64,000 nucleotides of DNA from Vigna angularis (Eukaryota > Streptophyta > Magnoliopsida > Fabales > Fabaceae). Positions 50,350-61,845 of this stretch are shown here, one piece after another. The stretch is taken from contig NC_068973.1 in NCBI RefSeq assembly GCF_016808095.1, positions 31,552,077 through 31,616,076 on the forward strand. Reading direction: 5' to 3'. Position 1 is the stretch's first letter. Every line of letters starts with the position of its first letter. The position numbers and the translations under genes were made by a program. The notes beneath the pieces are model-generated. The model did no database searches and had not been told where the DNA came from. It was given only the letters and a program-made list of their open reading frames with translations.

Positions 50350-52025
50350 GTTTGATTGAAAAATTTCAAGTCAGATTTTTATTTCAATTGAGTTCCAAGA
50401 TTTATTAAAACACTTCAATCAAGTTGTACTACATGGTAGCCTGACCAATGGACCTAGTAGCTAACAAATCAAAAGTCAATGGACAGCAGCAGTTGAGATA
50501 ATTGAATAATAATTAATAAGCGATAACAATCACTGATGGGCAGTTAACCGAAATTAAAACAACTATTAATGGTCGATTAATAGGACGGTTAACATGAATA
50601 ATAACAATTATTAATGATCAATTAATAGGTCTGATTTAATTATCAACACAAGATTTATAAATACAGATTTGATATCAATGTAAAACACATTTTCTTATGA
50701 CCTAGCTTTCTTAAAACTCACAAGAAACATATGTGACTTGAACGTCCGCTGCAGGTCTTCTACGACTATTAAAAGTTATTTAAAAATTTTTCACATTGTC
50801 ACGTGGCCAACTTTTTCTCCCTCCCTTTAATTTATCCACGATCTACACACTCATCATTCACCACACACACTCCTGCATTCTTCATCCCGAACAATTACCC
50901 AAAAAATCACTTATCATCCCCTAACATCCATACCCCCTTAACACATAACAATGAAAATGGTGCTCAGCCCAATTACTCTCATCACCATGTTAATTCCAAA
51001 AGAATTCATTTTTGTAAAATAAAAAAATTCCCAAATTGATAAGGAACCCTCCAATTTCATATTCCAGAAAGTGAACACTAATAGACACCACCAACACTTT
51101 CCCTCCATGGGTTTCAGAGGACAATCTAAAGTGAGTTATAGGTGTTGGCACTAAAAATGCATGTTTTTCTCTGTGTGTTTGGAGGTGGAAGAGGAATTAG
51201 ATAATGGTGGTATCATAGGGTGAGAATTTGTATTATCGTAATGACAGAGAAAGCAAATCCTAGAAGGCATGTTGGTATTTAGAATGTCGAAATCAGAAGA
51301 TTGATATTTCCGGATTGAAAACTCTATGATTCAAAATTTTGTTAAGTTTAAAAATTACTGATAGATTATTTTTAATTATTTAAATTTTTTAATGACTATT
51401 TAGATGTTTTGGGATTTTAAGCACTTCTGGAATTTATTTTTAAAATTAAAGTTTTTATGTTATTTCATTAATTTATTCTTACATTTGTAGAGGTGATTTT
51501 TACTTGTGATCGATGATCATGTTTTTAAATAACACTAGAGGTAAGTGGTTAATATCAAGAAATGTTTGGAGAAAACTTTTAGTCTAATTTTTTCCTTTTC
51601 TATAAAGATTATGATTGGAAACAAGATTGTTTTTTTTATTATTCAGATTTTCAATAAAACATGAACAAGTTTTTATTTTAATTATTGTTGATTTTAGATT
51701 TCATTAAGCGAAAAACTTAGATGTTACAATTTCAATTAACAATAATAATAGTTTCAGTAGTATAGTGTTATTATACGTATTAGTATTAGTATTTGTACGG
51801 AATAATAATTCGATATATGTCTACATTTCACTTTAAGATGTGTGCATATGCATTATTATCGTTAGTATTATTATTTGAATAAATTAGTATTGGTATTAGT
51901 AGAAATAGTTTTAGTTTTGGTCCTAACATTATTATTATTATTAATATAATGATTTTAACTAACATCAGTATTAGTATTAATAGTATTAGTAAATTTATTA
52001 TTATTGCTGTTATCAGTATTAGTAT
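50350..52025. other. AT-rich intergenic DNA ending in an (ATT/AGT) low-complexity tract
   Basis: No gene recognised. From about 51730 it becomes a degenerate TAT/TAG trinucleotide tract. The same kind of tract continues after the Pack-MULE, at 54529-54800. Confidence 0.65.
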
Positions 52026-52034
52026 TATTTTTAA

Positions 52035-54519
52035 GGGTTAAATATGTTTTTAGTCCTTTAACTATCAAGCGATTTTGTTTTTCGTCCCTATTTCAAACTT
52101 TGTACGATTTGATCCCTTTCCTTAAGAAAATTATAATTTTTGGTCCTCCAAAACAAGCGGCGTTAAATATCAGGTGAGGTGGCTAACGGTGGTGTGCCAC
52201 GTAATATTTTCATGCTTTTCTCCTCTGGACCTCTTTGATACTGAGCCACTCACTCAAAATGCTTAAACACTCATCCAGAGCGTCCCTCTGAACATCTGCT
52301 TCTGTCCCTCCCTCACCGACACGGTCTCTTTCCTACATCTTCGTCACCGTCCACCGCCGCGAGCGTTAGTGGTTAACTATTAGGTTTCTATTTGACTTTT
52401 AGGTTTCTATTTCGAGATTGTTCTGTGAAGGGTTTTGCACATTAAATTTGTTTATATTACCTCAAATATTACTACTTTTTTCGAATTCACTTTTATTCCA
52501 TCAATTCATGGAATCTCTCTTCTAAAAACATGGATAGATAGCTAAGTTTCTCATACATTGTTCTTACCCTAAACAACTTCCTACCACACTAATTTCAACA
52601 AAAATCAGGCAAGGGAGTATAATCTTCCACTACTACTTTAATCTTCCACTGCACCCTCAGAATAATTTCTGAAGTATTATTGAATGAGTGTTTTTTATGC
52701 TTTTGCAGGGTCGAAAGTATGAACTTGTTGCTATAATTACTCACCATGGAAGGGAGCCTTCGAAGGGGCACTACACAACTGATGCCCAATACCCCAATGG
52801 TCGGTGGCTAAGATTTGATGATGCATCTGTCTATGCTATTGGAACAAATAAGGTTCTGCATGATGAAGCCTATGTCCTTTTCTACAGACAACTGTGAAAG
52901 TATTCATGTTGTGTCAAATATCTAATCCCTTCCTGCACCTGACACAAAAAACACTACTCCCCTATAAAAAAGGATTGCCAATTGATTAGTATCTTGCATG
53001 GGGAGAATGTGGGTGATTATTTAATAGCTGGTCAATGTCCTTTGCTCAGGGCTCAGTTTGCTAAAATGTCATAAATGGTTGATCCAATTCAGTGTGAGAA
53101 GAGTAATTGTTGTAACATTTTTTTTTATGTTATCTTAAACTAGAAAAGTTTTGTAGTCCTAGTTTAGGACATGAACATGTATTTATGGTAACATCCAGTA
53201 AAGGTTTATAAGAATGTGCTGAATATTATGAAGAATTAATTCACTTGGAAGAGGAATGGATCTAAAGTTATTAAGCTTTATAGCTTTGATGCGTTTCTCG
53301 TTTATTGAGTGTTAAATATTGTAGCTTATTTTATGATTTAATGATTCATTAGATCTCTTTGATTCCAGAAGCCATGTTAAAATTTTCGGACTTCAATTGT
53401 CTAAAACCGGTGGAAAATTCAAAGAACAATCGATCACGGTCTAACCATATTGGTTGCAAATTATTTTAGACAGAAGCATGGTTTCTCTAACATTTGATTA
53501 TACTGTAATCAATTTTTTGTTGTTTTGCTGTTTAAGTTTTCCGCTTGATGCTACTCAAATTTCATGCCGTATTTTGCCGAGAACGATATACAAGTAAATT
53601 GCTCTCTTCTTCCTCATTTTTAATTAAGAATTAAAGTGGGTTCTTCCCCATGAACAAGGGAAGTAAGAAAATATCCCAAGCGACATTGCAAATTTCGCAA
53701 ATGTATATATTTTGGGTGTCTATTCTTTCATGTTTTTTCGCTCCATGTTTGGGGTTAATCGACTTTGACGTTTTAGTTGAAACATGTTAATGATTTTCTC
53801 TCATTTTATAAAGAAATCTTATTTTAATTCTTTTAAGTGCAGTTGAAAAAGTCCAACCCAACCAACATTTAAAATTGTTACTTTTGAAGTAGCTTCTTGC
53901 TTTAGATTTTTTTAAATGACTGACTTCAAAATTTGTTCGCAGGTTGGCTGCGCCTGCATTACTTTCAAGTTTTATACTTGTTGCTTAAATTGATTGCTTC
54001 ATTTCTTTCACGTGGCTCGCAGACTTGCTTCTTCCTAATCCTTAAAAAGCAAAGGTGGACGGTGGCTAAACACTTCTATATAAGCACAGGGGAATAGCAG
54101 AATAATAAGCAGAACTTAGAAGCATAGGATTTAAGATATCAAATAGAAACCTAAAAGTCAAATAGAAACATAATAGTTAACCACTAACGCTCGCCGCGGT
54201 GGACGGTGACGAAGATGTAAGGAAAGAGACCATGTCGGTGAGGAAGGGACAAAAGCAGATGTTCAGAGGAACGCTCTGGATGAGTGTTTAAGCATTTTGA
54301 GTGAGTGGCTCAGTATCAAAGAAGTCCAGAGGAGAGAAGCATGAAAATATTACGTGGCACACCACCGTTAGCCACCTCACCTGATATTTAACGCCGTTTG
54401 TTTTGGAGGACCAAAAATTATAGTTTCCTAAAGGAAAGGAATCAAATCGTACAAAGTTTGAAATAGGGACGAAAAACAAAATCGCTTGATAGTTAAGGGA
54501 CTAAAAACATATTTAACCC
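52035..54519. mobile_element. Pack-MULE carrying a ubiquitin-specific protease gene fragment
   Basis: Terminal inverted repeats of about 380 bp (52035-52413 and 54140-54519) begin GGGTTAAATATGTTTTTAGT and differ at few positions. A perfect 9-bp target duplication TATTTTTAA flanks the element (52026-52034 and 54520-54528). There is no transposase. The interior holds a captured gene piece: intron end, terminal USP exon (52709-52897), stop and apparent 3' UTR. A second piece (about 53840-54130) has a TATATAAG box near 54077 and may come from another locus. This is the structure known as a Pack-MULE. Confidence 0.93.
52709..52897 (+). pseudogene. Captured terminal exon of a UBP24-like ubiquitin-specific protease
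   Basis: An intact frame of 62 codons plus stop follows an intron-like TTTTGCAG acceptor. The peptide GRKYELVAIITHHG, then SKGHYTTDAQY, WLRFDDASV and LHDEAYVLFYRQL is the C-terminal end of a USP/UBP catalytic domain, including the His box (GHY) and the Asp-containing segment after it. The Cys box and the rest of the domain are absent, so it cannot be an active deubiquitinase. The closest family in memory is plant UBP24 (USP10-type). The frame shows no stop or frameshift, so capture may be recent or the donor sequence conserved. Confidence 0.88.
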
Positions 54520-54528
54520 TATTTTTAA

Positions 54529-54830
54529 TATTAGTGGTATTATTAGTATCATTATTATTTTTAGTATTATTATTTGAATTAATATTAATATTTGCATTAT
54601 TAGTATTAATCAGTATTAGTTTTGGTATTAACATTATTATTGTTATTGACATTAATTTTTATTAATAGTAGTACGTAGAATCATTATCATTATTATTCGC
54701 ATTAACATTATTGTTATTAGTATTATTATTATTATTAGTGTTAACATTATTTGTATTAGTATTATTATTTCAATTAATAATATTATTAGTTTTAGTAATA
54801 TTAGTGTTACTCTATGTTTTGGTATTCCAT
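54529..54830. repeat. Degenerate (ATT)n low-complexity tract
   Basis: TTATTATTAG/TATTAGTATTA units continue the tract that ends at 52034 on the other side of the Pack-MULE. The element therefore inserted into a degenerate trinucleotide repeat. Confidence 0.85.
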
Positions 54831-55364
54831 ATGCCAATATCTTTTTATTATTTCTCTTACTTTTTAAGCTGTCTATATTTATGAGTGTGATTCTATTTAA
54901 AAATTTTAATATTAATTTTATGGTATATTTATTTTATACGAGATCATATTATACAATACTTATATATTTTATTTTAACAATGACATATATTATTTCATTT
55001 TAATATAATATATAACTCAAAAATTCAAATATAAATTTTAATTACATAATAATATTGTTTTTCCTAGCATTTCTTTTTGTACTCCCATTTTTTCTCCCGC
55101 ACGCCCATAAATTTTAAACTTCCCCTTTTATCCTGCACGTGGAAACTTCTCCCACCTCCTTTATGACCGTCATTGACTTTCCTGTGCACGTGGAAGCTTC
55201 TCCCACCCTCTCCCGCTTCCTCAACTCTTCCATGGCCAGTCACCTAAGCTTTGGTCTGGAATAGAATTTCCTATCCAGAAGAGAGTGTTGCAGACCGAAA
55301 TATGTTTTAGAATGTCTTGCATAGGTTGACCATTATTGTTACCTCCATTATGATAACAGATAAA

Positions 55365-55550
55365 CTAGCCTCCATTATGAGCTTTTTGATGGCACAAGCG
55401 AGTTCTGGCGGCAACGACGAGCATATCGGCACATGAGATGACATTGGGGCACTCTAGCTTGAGGAAATTCTTAATAGTTGTAGCCAGAGAGAGGGAGGTT
55501 GATGGCATGGTTGTGCCCAGCATGGAGTAGAACGAATCGTCCATGGGCAC
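55365..55550 (-). pseudogene. Class III peroxidase gene fragment
   Basis: Residues 23-52 of this frame read ATTIKNFLKLECPNVISCAD followed by MLVVAARTRL. This matches the plant secretory peroxidase segment with CP-N/G-V-SCADIL...AAR. The flanks lack the distal His and proximal His motifs, and the frame stops shortly after. There are no exon signals on either side, so I read it as an isolated relic, perhaps captured by a transposon whose ends I could not find. Confidence 0.7.
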
Positions 55551-55659
55551 TTAGTATCCATGTGCGTGTTGGTGACGTGTTTGGTTATGCCATTAACGTT
55601 GTAAGAAAAGGCTTCTAGATAAATCATAAGCATACAACAAAAATTAAATCCATGCAATA

Positions 55660-57798
55660 TATTATAAACGTGAAAAAGGTGCCATAGTAAGTATGAAATT
55701 AGTAAAATATTAAGTGTTGCATTTTGTTTCGTGTGGCTCTATTTTCTCTTTAGCGAACTACAATCAAAGTAGATGGAAAATTTGCATTTGGATATGACAC
55801 AGAAAAAATAGAGTGCACAGGCTGGTGTGCATATCACCTATAGATAGCAATAAGCGAGACGACATATTTTATTTGCTCGTAGTCAATTGGAGATGCAGAT
55901 TTTCGGATTGGTGAATCCAAAATGTAATAAGAGACTCTATAAATAAAGATTTTACATCATCATGTATAATATGTATCATTTGCACTGTGACAATCATATT
56001 ATTTACTTAAATGTCAAAAGTGTCTTTAACAAATATTTATCCGACTTAAAAAAAATAAGAAAAGTAAATCACAGAACTTAGATTAAAGAGAACCATAACC
56101 ATTAAAGAATCTATATAGTATTCAAAACAACTTAAAATACTTTGAATAAGAACGTCAATCCATACTCGTAATATATTTGAATATTTTAGTTTTCGATATA
56201 AAATCAGAAAGATTTTTTTCAGATTGGGCGTTGAAGTGAAAAGAGATGTGTGGCCTCTCTCTATGAGTTAGGGAAGAAGGAAACAATATTGAAAAAGAAG
56301 AATGAGATAATTGAGTGCTTTTCTGAAAATATTATAAAGAAGAAGAAATTGAAGATGGATATTGTATGGAAGAAATTGGAGGAATATCTCTGGTCTATTT
56401 GGAGCGTGGGAGGTAGTTGAAGGAGTTGAGGGAGATGGTGAAGAAGGAAACGTGAGGCTTTTAGGGTTTTTAATAAAGGATGGAAGAGGATATGACAATT
56501 TATGGGGTTCAGGAAGAAGAAAGGGGTGCAGAAAGAAATGCCCTAAAAAATGCGAAATCTAGTAAAGCCCAAAAAGGACTATTGGGCTCTGGGTTATTTC
56601 ATATCATTGAATTAGTCCATTAAAGAATGCTTTTCCAAATGAAGATTTTTTTTTTAGTTATTAGTTTATCTATCTTCAGAAATTGTGATAAATAAAGTTA
56701 ACCCACTGCAAACTTGACAATTATTTATTAACTAATTGATCATATTTCATTTTTTTCTTATCTTCCAAAAAACCATTTAAACTGATTTTACTGGAGGCAA
56801 AGGTGATTATGGGTGGGTTTGATCAAAGTGATGTGACTTAATCTGCGTCAATATTATAGATATCAGATAAACTTAGGTTGAAAATGCACTGAAATAATTA
56901 AATTGAATACCACATATACAAGTTTTACATCCAACTACACATTACAAGTAAATTGAATATATGAATACTTGAATGATTCTTGGCTAATTTTGACATTATC
57001 TTTTTTCCTTATAATTTTTTTTTTGTTTTTGGATTACCCCACACACATTATTAAAATTAAGAGTTTTATATTTATACTTTTTATAATTATTAGAATATGA
57101 ACTCATTATTTTAGTAATAAACTCAAATTTAATATGAATTCATTACTTTAGTAATAAACTTAAATTTTTATAATGTAATGAAAATATAATTTAATTCTGA
57201 GTTTTTTAATTTATTTTTATGGTATTAGTTTTTCTATGTTATTTGGATTAAAACATGACATATAATTGAATATGCAATTAATTTAACAATATTTATATGA
57301 CGAGATCAATTTTTTGAACCACGTTTTATGTCATATTTTTATTCTTTTTATTTGATAATTTCATCATTTAATGCAGATGAAAATATTTGTTTTATTGTAA
57401 TGTTCTCTTTCCACATTTAATCAAATCCAGCAAAAGTAAACGAGATTAAGTTTGAAATTTTCAAGCTTGTCTTCTAATTATAAAAGAAATTGCTATTTTT
57501 AATTTTTAAATATTTAAACTCATCCACGTTCCCATAAATAGACTGGGTCAAGGAGATACTTAAAAAAAATACAAATAAAGTAAATTTAAATCGACCTAAC
57601 CAAATGACTTTTCATTGAAATCCATAATTCTTCCAAAAACAACCTAATTTGATCATTGATCAAACTGTGAGGAAATATAATCAATGTTATTTTCTTCATC
57701 GAATCCTTTGCCGAATTCTACCATTTATAGTTTTATCAAATACTGAAACAAACACGTTGAACTATACATTAGCAATGTATATAATGTATTGAAGAAAG
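55660..57798. other. AT-rich intergenic DNA
   Basis: No supported gene. Short ORFs around 56268-56562 on both strands are purine- or pyrimidine-rich and show no family motif. Confidence 0.6.
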
Positions 57799-58080
57799 TG
57801 AAAGGGATGGGTGTTGCTCCCTCCACCACCACACCTTTCTTCCTCCACCTCCCCTTTACTATTTTACCCTTAAATAAAATTTTATTTTTAGGGTTAATTT
57901 TTTTAATTTTACCCATTCACAACCTATTCCACTAATAACCTATTTTAGTTCCTCCTACATGAGTAAAATATTTTTCTTTTATTTTAACATTATTTTTCTT
58001 CATCTCTTTGTTTTGTCGCGGTGAGATACTACAAGTTGTAAAGGTTGGTGGCAGTGGAAAGAATTATCAAGTAGTCTCCC

Positions 58081-58137
58081 TCTCGTGGTGCAGTGTCGCT
58101 CTCGTGATGCAGTGTCGCTCTCGTGGTGCAGTGTGTG
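58081..58137. repeat. Three 19-bp tandem units
   Basis: TCTCGTGGTGCAGTGTCGC with single-base variants begins at 58081, 58100 and 58119. It lies inside the MULE-like element. Confidence 0.85.
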
Positions 58138-58190
58138 GAGTGGTGCAGTGCGTGTGTTGCTTCCTTAAGGTGTGTTTTCGAATAAACCTT

Positions 58191-58444
58191 CAAATAAAAC
58201 CCTAAAATAAAAAACGTAACTTTTAAACGGTGACATCCTTCAACGGATGTCAACATCCGTTTAAGGAAAGAACGGATGTCAACATCCGTTTAAGGAAAAA
58301 AACGAATGTCAACATCCGTTCCGTAACATCCGTTCTTTCCTTAAACGGATGTTGACATCCGTTCTTTCCATAAACGGATGTTGACATCAGTTCTTTCCTT
58401 AAACGGACTCCGAGTTACGTTTTTAATTTTAGGATTTATTTTAT
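58191..58444. repeat. Large palindrome built of AACGGATGTCAACATCCGTT units
   Basis: The 20-bp unit is itself an inverted repeat and recurs in the left half (58241, 58271, 58301). The right half carries the reverse arrangement (AAACGGATGTTGACATCCG) with TTCTTTCC/GGAAAGAA spacers. Outer arms 58191-58220 and 58414-58444 (AAAACGTAAC versus GTTACGTTTT) complete the foldback. Confidence 0.88.
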
Positions 58445-58977
58445 TAGTTTATTCTTTATTTTGGAAATATTTTAATGATTTAATTTAAATGTTTTGATTT
58501 ATTATTTTTTAATATATTTTTAATGTATTTTAATAATGTAAGGAAAATGAAGAAGAAAGAATCGTATGAGGAGAAGTGAAACGGAGAAGACAAATGGAGT
58601 TGTAAAGTAAAACAGAAGACAAATTGTTAAACGAAATTGAGAGATGGAAAGATTGAGTGCAGGGAGTACAGTAGGAGAACTAGGTTTGGAATAAATTAAA
58701 ATAATAAAAATAAAAAATTTTAATTTGAGGATATAATTGGAATTAAAAAAAATTGGGGAGGTGGAGGGAGAAAGGTGTGGTGGTGGAGGGAGCAACACCT
58801 GAAAGGGAGTGGGTGATAAAAGATACTGGGATATTGGAACCCTAAAGATGCTGAGTGAAAGCAATTTATTTTATTTTTTAATAATCCTTTTTTATAGTAG
58901 CATTAGTGATCCACATAATTAATTAAGGAGATTATGTCAAAAATATTGTTATTATTGCTTATTTAATATACTAAACG

Positions 58978-58979
<2 letters not shown>

Positions 58980-59046
<67 letters not shown>
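58980..59046. repeat. (TA)n microsatellite
   Basis: An uninterrupted TA tract of about 67 bp. Confidence 0.97.
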
Positions 59047-59049
<3 letters not shown>

Positions 59050-60700
59050 TTGAATATGTAGGAGGGGTGGCTGATTGATTCTAAAGTTAAAGTCAACTTA
59101 GAAAATAAATAATTAAATCTATATATGTAATCTCACCCACCCCTTGATTTCATGAAATCCAAATTCTGATCATGATGTCAAGTAAAAGTTATCATATTTA
59201 ATTTGTCTTTGGTTTCATAGAAATTAAAAATTTGTTGTTATCATATTTGGAAGTGGACTTTTTTTCATAAGTGATAGAGTCTTTTTATAAATATTCTTAA
59301 ATGTTAAAAAGTGAAAGAAAATTTATTTACAAAATTTTTTATGTCACTGTTAAGTCAGTAAAAATTTTATATATAAAAGTATAAGTATGACTTTATCCAT
59401 TCTCCATGAATGTTCTAGAAACTATATGATTAAGGATTAAACCTGGTTAATGCACCAAAACAGATGAAAGAGGCAGTTGAAAATCTCCTCATTTTCAGCT
59501 TTCCAAATAAACTTGCATGTGATCACAACAAGAATATCACACTTTTCATTAACACTACTGTCAACCCAGCTTAGGCGTTTATTAGTATTCAGGATATCAC
59601 ATTTTAAATATTTTATTTAATAAGACAGTTTAAAATTTTTATATTTGTATAAAATAATTCAATTGAAAAATCATTTTAATATTAAATAACATTTAATAAG
59701 TCAAAATTATTAATTACTCAATGATGCCTTTCAGTTGAGGTTGATATTTTTCAACCCAAAGTTGATAAAAAAAATCAATTAATTTCAATTTATATTATTA
59801 TTTTAGTATTACTTGTAATAATTTCGGTTTACGTTTGTTAGACATATTTTTCTTAAACCTTTTCATTCAGTTGAAAAGTTCTCTACGTTGGTCAAAGTAT
59901 TTTTTATCGATAATTAATATTTATTAATATGTTATTTTTCTGGAAAAAAAACTACTTATACTACACTACCGTATACTTTTACTATTAAATTAATATTTAG
60001 TTTAGGATAATTCTAGCCTAGTTGGCTGAAAACTTCCCATCGACAGTAAAAATAATCTTGAATAAATTTGAACAAACATTAGCACCCATAGATATTGTTG
60101 ATTAGAGAAATCTCTGCAACATAAACACCAATAAAAAAACTCCTAAAAATACGAATAAAATATATAATCGATATGGATCAAATAAACCTTGTGATCAAAA
60201 TGTGTAAGAGAACATATATGACTGACAATTTGAAATTCATAGTTTTTTTGGGAGAAATTTGAAGTTTACCATTTCTTAAAAAGCTTACTTAAATTTGATA
60301 TATTTCCAAGTTTTTTTTATCTAATATAAGGAATATTTATTCCACTTATTTATTGAATCATATTACAGTCTATTAACAACTGTTTAGTTTATGACTTGCA
60401 ATTGTTTATTGAATCATAACATATTTTAAAATAATTTAAGTTAAAATACTTTTTTTTTTCATCAAAACTAAAAAAAACCCGTGTTCATAATTGGATGCAC
60501 GTTACTGCAAAGAGCATCATTGACTCTATTTTCCAACTGATAGATGGACAGATTCGGTCCATTACATTATCCCAAAAATGAGGGTGCAAGAAAACAAAGA
60601 GGGAGTTTTTTTTAATATAAGAATGATAGTAATAATAATAATAATATAATTTATGATGTTTGGGTGGAAAAAAAATGTAAAGAAATTGTTTTCTCGCAGC
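59047..60700. other. AT-rich intergenic DNA
   Basis: No gene or bounded element recognised. Confidence 0.65.
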
Positions 60701-61845
60701 CTCACTGAGCACTTCCCGCTTCTCCCTCTGTGAATTGCGGTTTCATTTGATGGTTTCAAACCCCCAAAAGTTACACACACAGAGACTAACATTTATTCAA
60801 CACAAGCACCACTATAGTCAACCAAACCCATCCTCTTTGCTTTTCTGTTCAACTTCGGATCCGTACCGTAAGTTTTCTTTCTTCGTCTTCGCCGGCTGCG
60901 ATGTGCGATACCTTCATTTACCTGCTTCTTCTGTCATTTCGTTTTTCTATCATTAATTAGTTACTCTTCAATTGGTTAGGATATGGATATGGACATGGAT
61001 TGTCGGGGAAGGATTATTCCCTCCGATTTCCTTTTTTTTTTTTTGTTTATACATCACAAATAAGTAAATCGTGTGTTGCTGCTCTGTGTGATCTCGTGAT
61101 GTGTCGAATTTTTTTCTCACTGCATCTTTGCAATTTTTTTAATCTCTGCTCTGGTTTAAAACTAGAACAATACCTATTTGTATAGCATTATTGTATTGGT
61201 GTGGTGTGGTGGTGGGTGGAGCTGCCATGGGAGTGAAATTGAGAGGTAAATTAGGGTTTTAAAATATGTTAAAAGAATTTTAAAATGTAAAAAATAAAAA
61301 AGTTAAAACAGAAAGATAATTTTGAAAATAAGATTGATTGGTGAGGTGGAGGAAACAAGGATGGTGGTGAAGGAAGCAACTCGCTTATTTTACCAATGGT
61401 CATTCATGTGAAACACCAAAACTGTAATAATGCCATGCTAATTCTATTTTTTTCAATTTATGCTTTCAGGTTAGTTACCATTTGACTATAATTTCCATTT
61501 TGGCCTTTGATAATTCTTTAGGGTTTCGAATGAATTCGGTTTTTCTGCAAGAGGATAGTAAGCAATATTGGGCTTTTCATATGGAGAAATTGCTCTGTTG
61601 CTTGGAGCCACTGCTGCTCTGATTCTTACATCTGTTTATCATATAGAGGAATATTTTCCCACTGGCTGTTCTTGCATATGAATTTGTTTTTTGTCTAAAC
61701 AGGGAAGAGTGCAAATTGTGCTTGCCATGGCCTTGTGCACGCACATCCATGATGACTTTCACAGAAGCCCAGATTTTGAGCAATGAAAAATGTTGGAGTG
61801 AAGGTGCTTTAACGAAGTTGAATCCTTCCCGGTGCTGGAATTGAT
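60701..61845 (+). promoter_or_regulatory. Upstream region and probable leader of the PPR gene
   Basis: More GC-rich than its surroundings from about 60700 (TC-rich stretches, GGATCCGTACC near 60857 followed by GTAAGT). A leader exon with an intron is plausible. Short ORFs here have no family match. It contains the MULE-end-like sequence at about 61330-61372. Confidence 0.4.
61330..61372. repeat. Diverged copy of the MULE terminus found at 58799
   Basis: GAGGTGGAGGAAACAAGGAT followed by GGTGGTGAAGGAAGCAAC resembles the right end of the 57808-58799 element. No partner terminus or target duplication was identified, so this is a solo or degraded end. Confidence 0.45.

Larger units (their letters stand above)
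57808..58799. mobile_element. MULE-like foldback element with hairpin-rich core (992 bp)
   Basis: Ends are inverted: GTGTTGCTCCCTCCACCACC at left, and its reverse complement GGTGGTGGAGGGAGCAACAC at right, extending about 45 bp. A 9-bp direct repeat TGAAAGGGA flanks it (57799-57807 and 58800-58808); the two termini differ by one or two bases next to it. No transposase. The core holds a 19-bp tandem and a large palindrome. Confidence 0.82.

Noticed and set aside
58271..58400. CRISPR-like regular repeats
   Set aside because: The repeats are self-palindromes in a plant transposon core, with no unique spacers and no cas genes.
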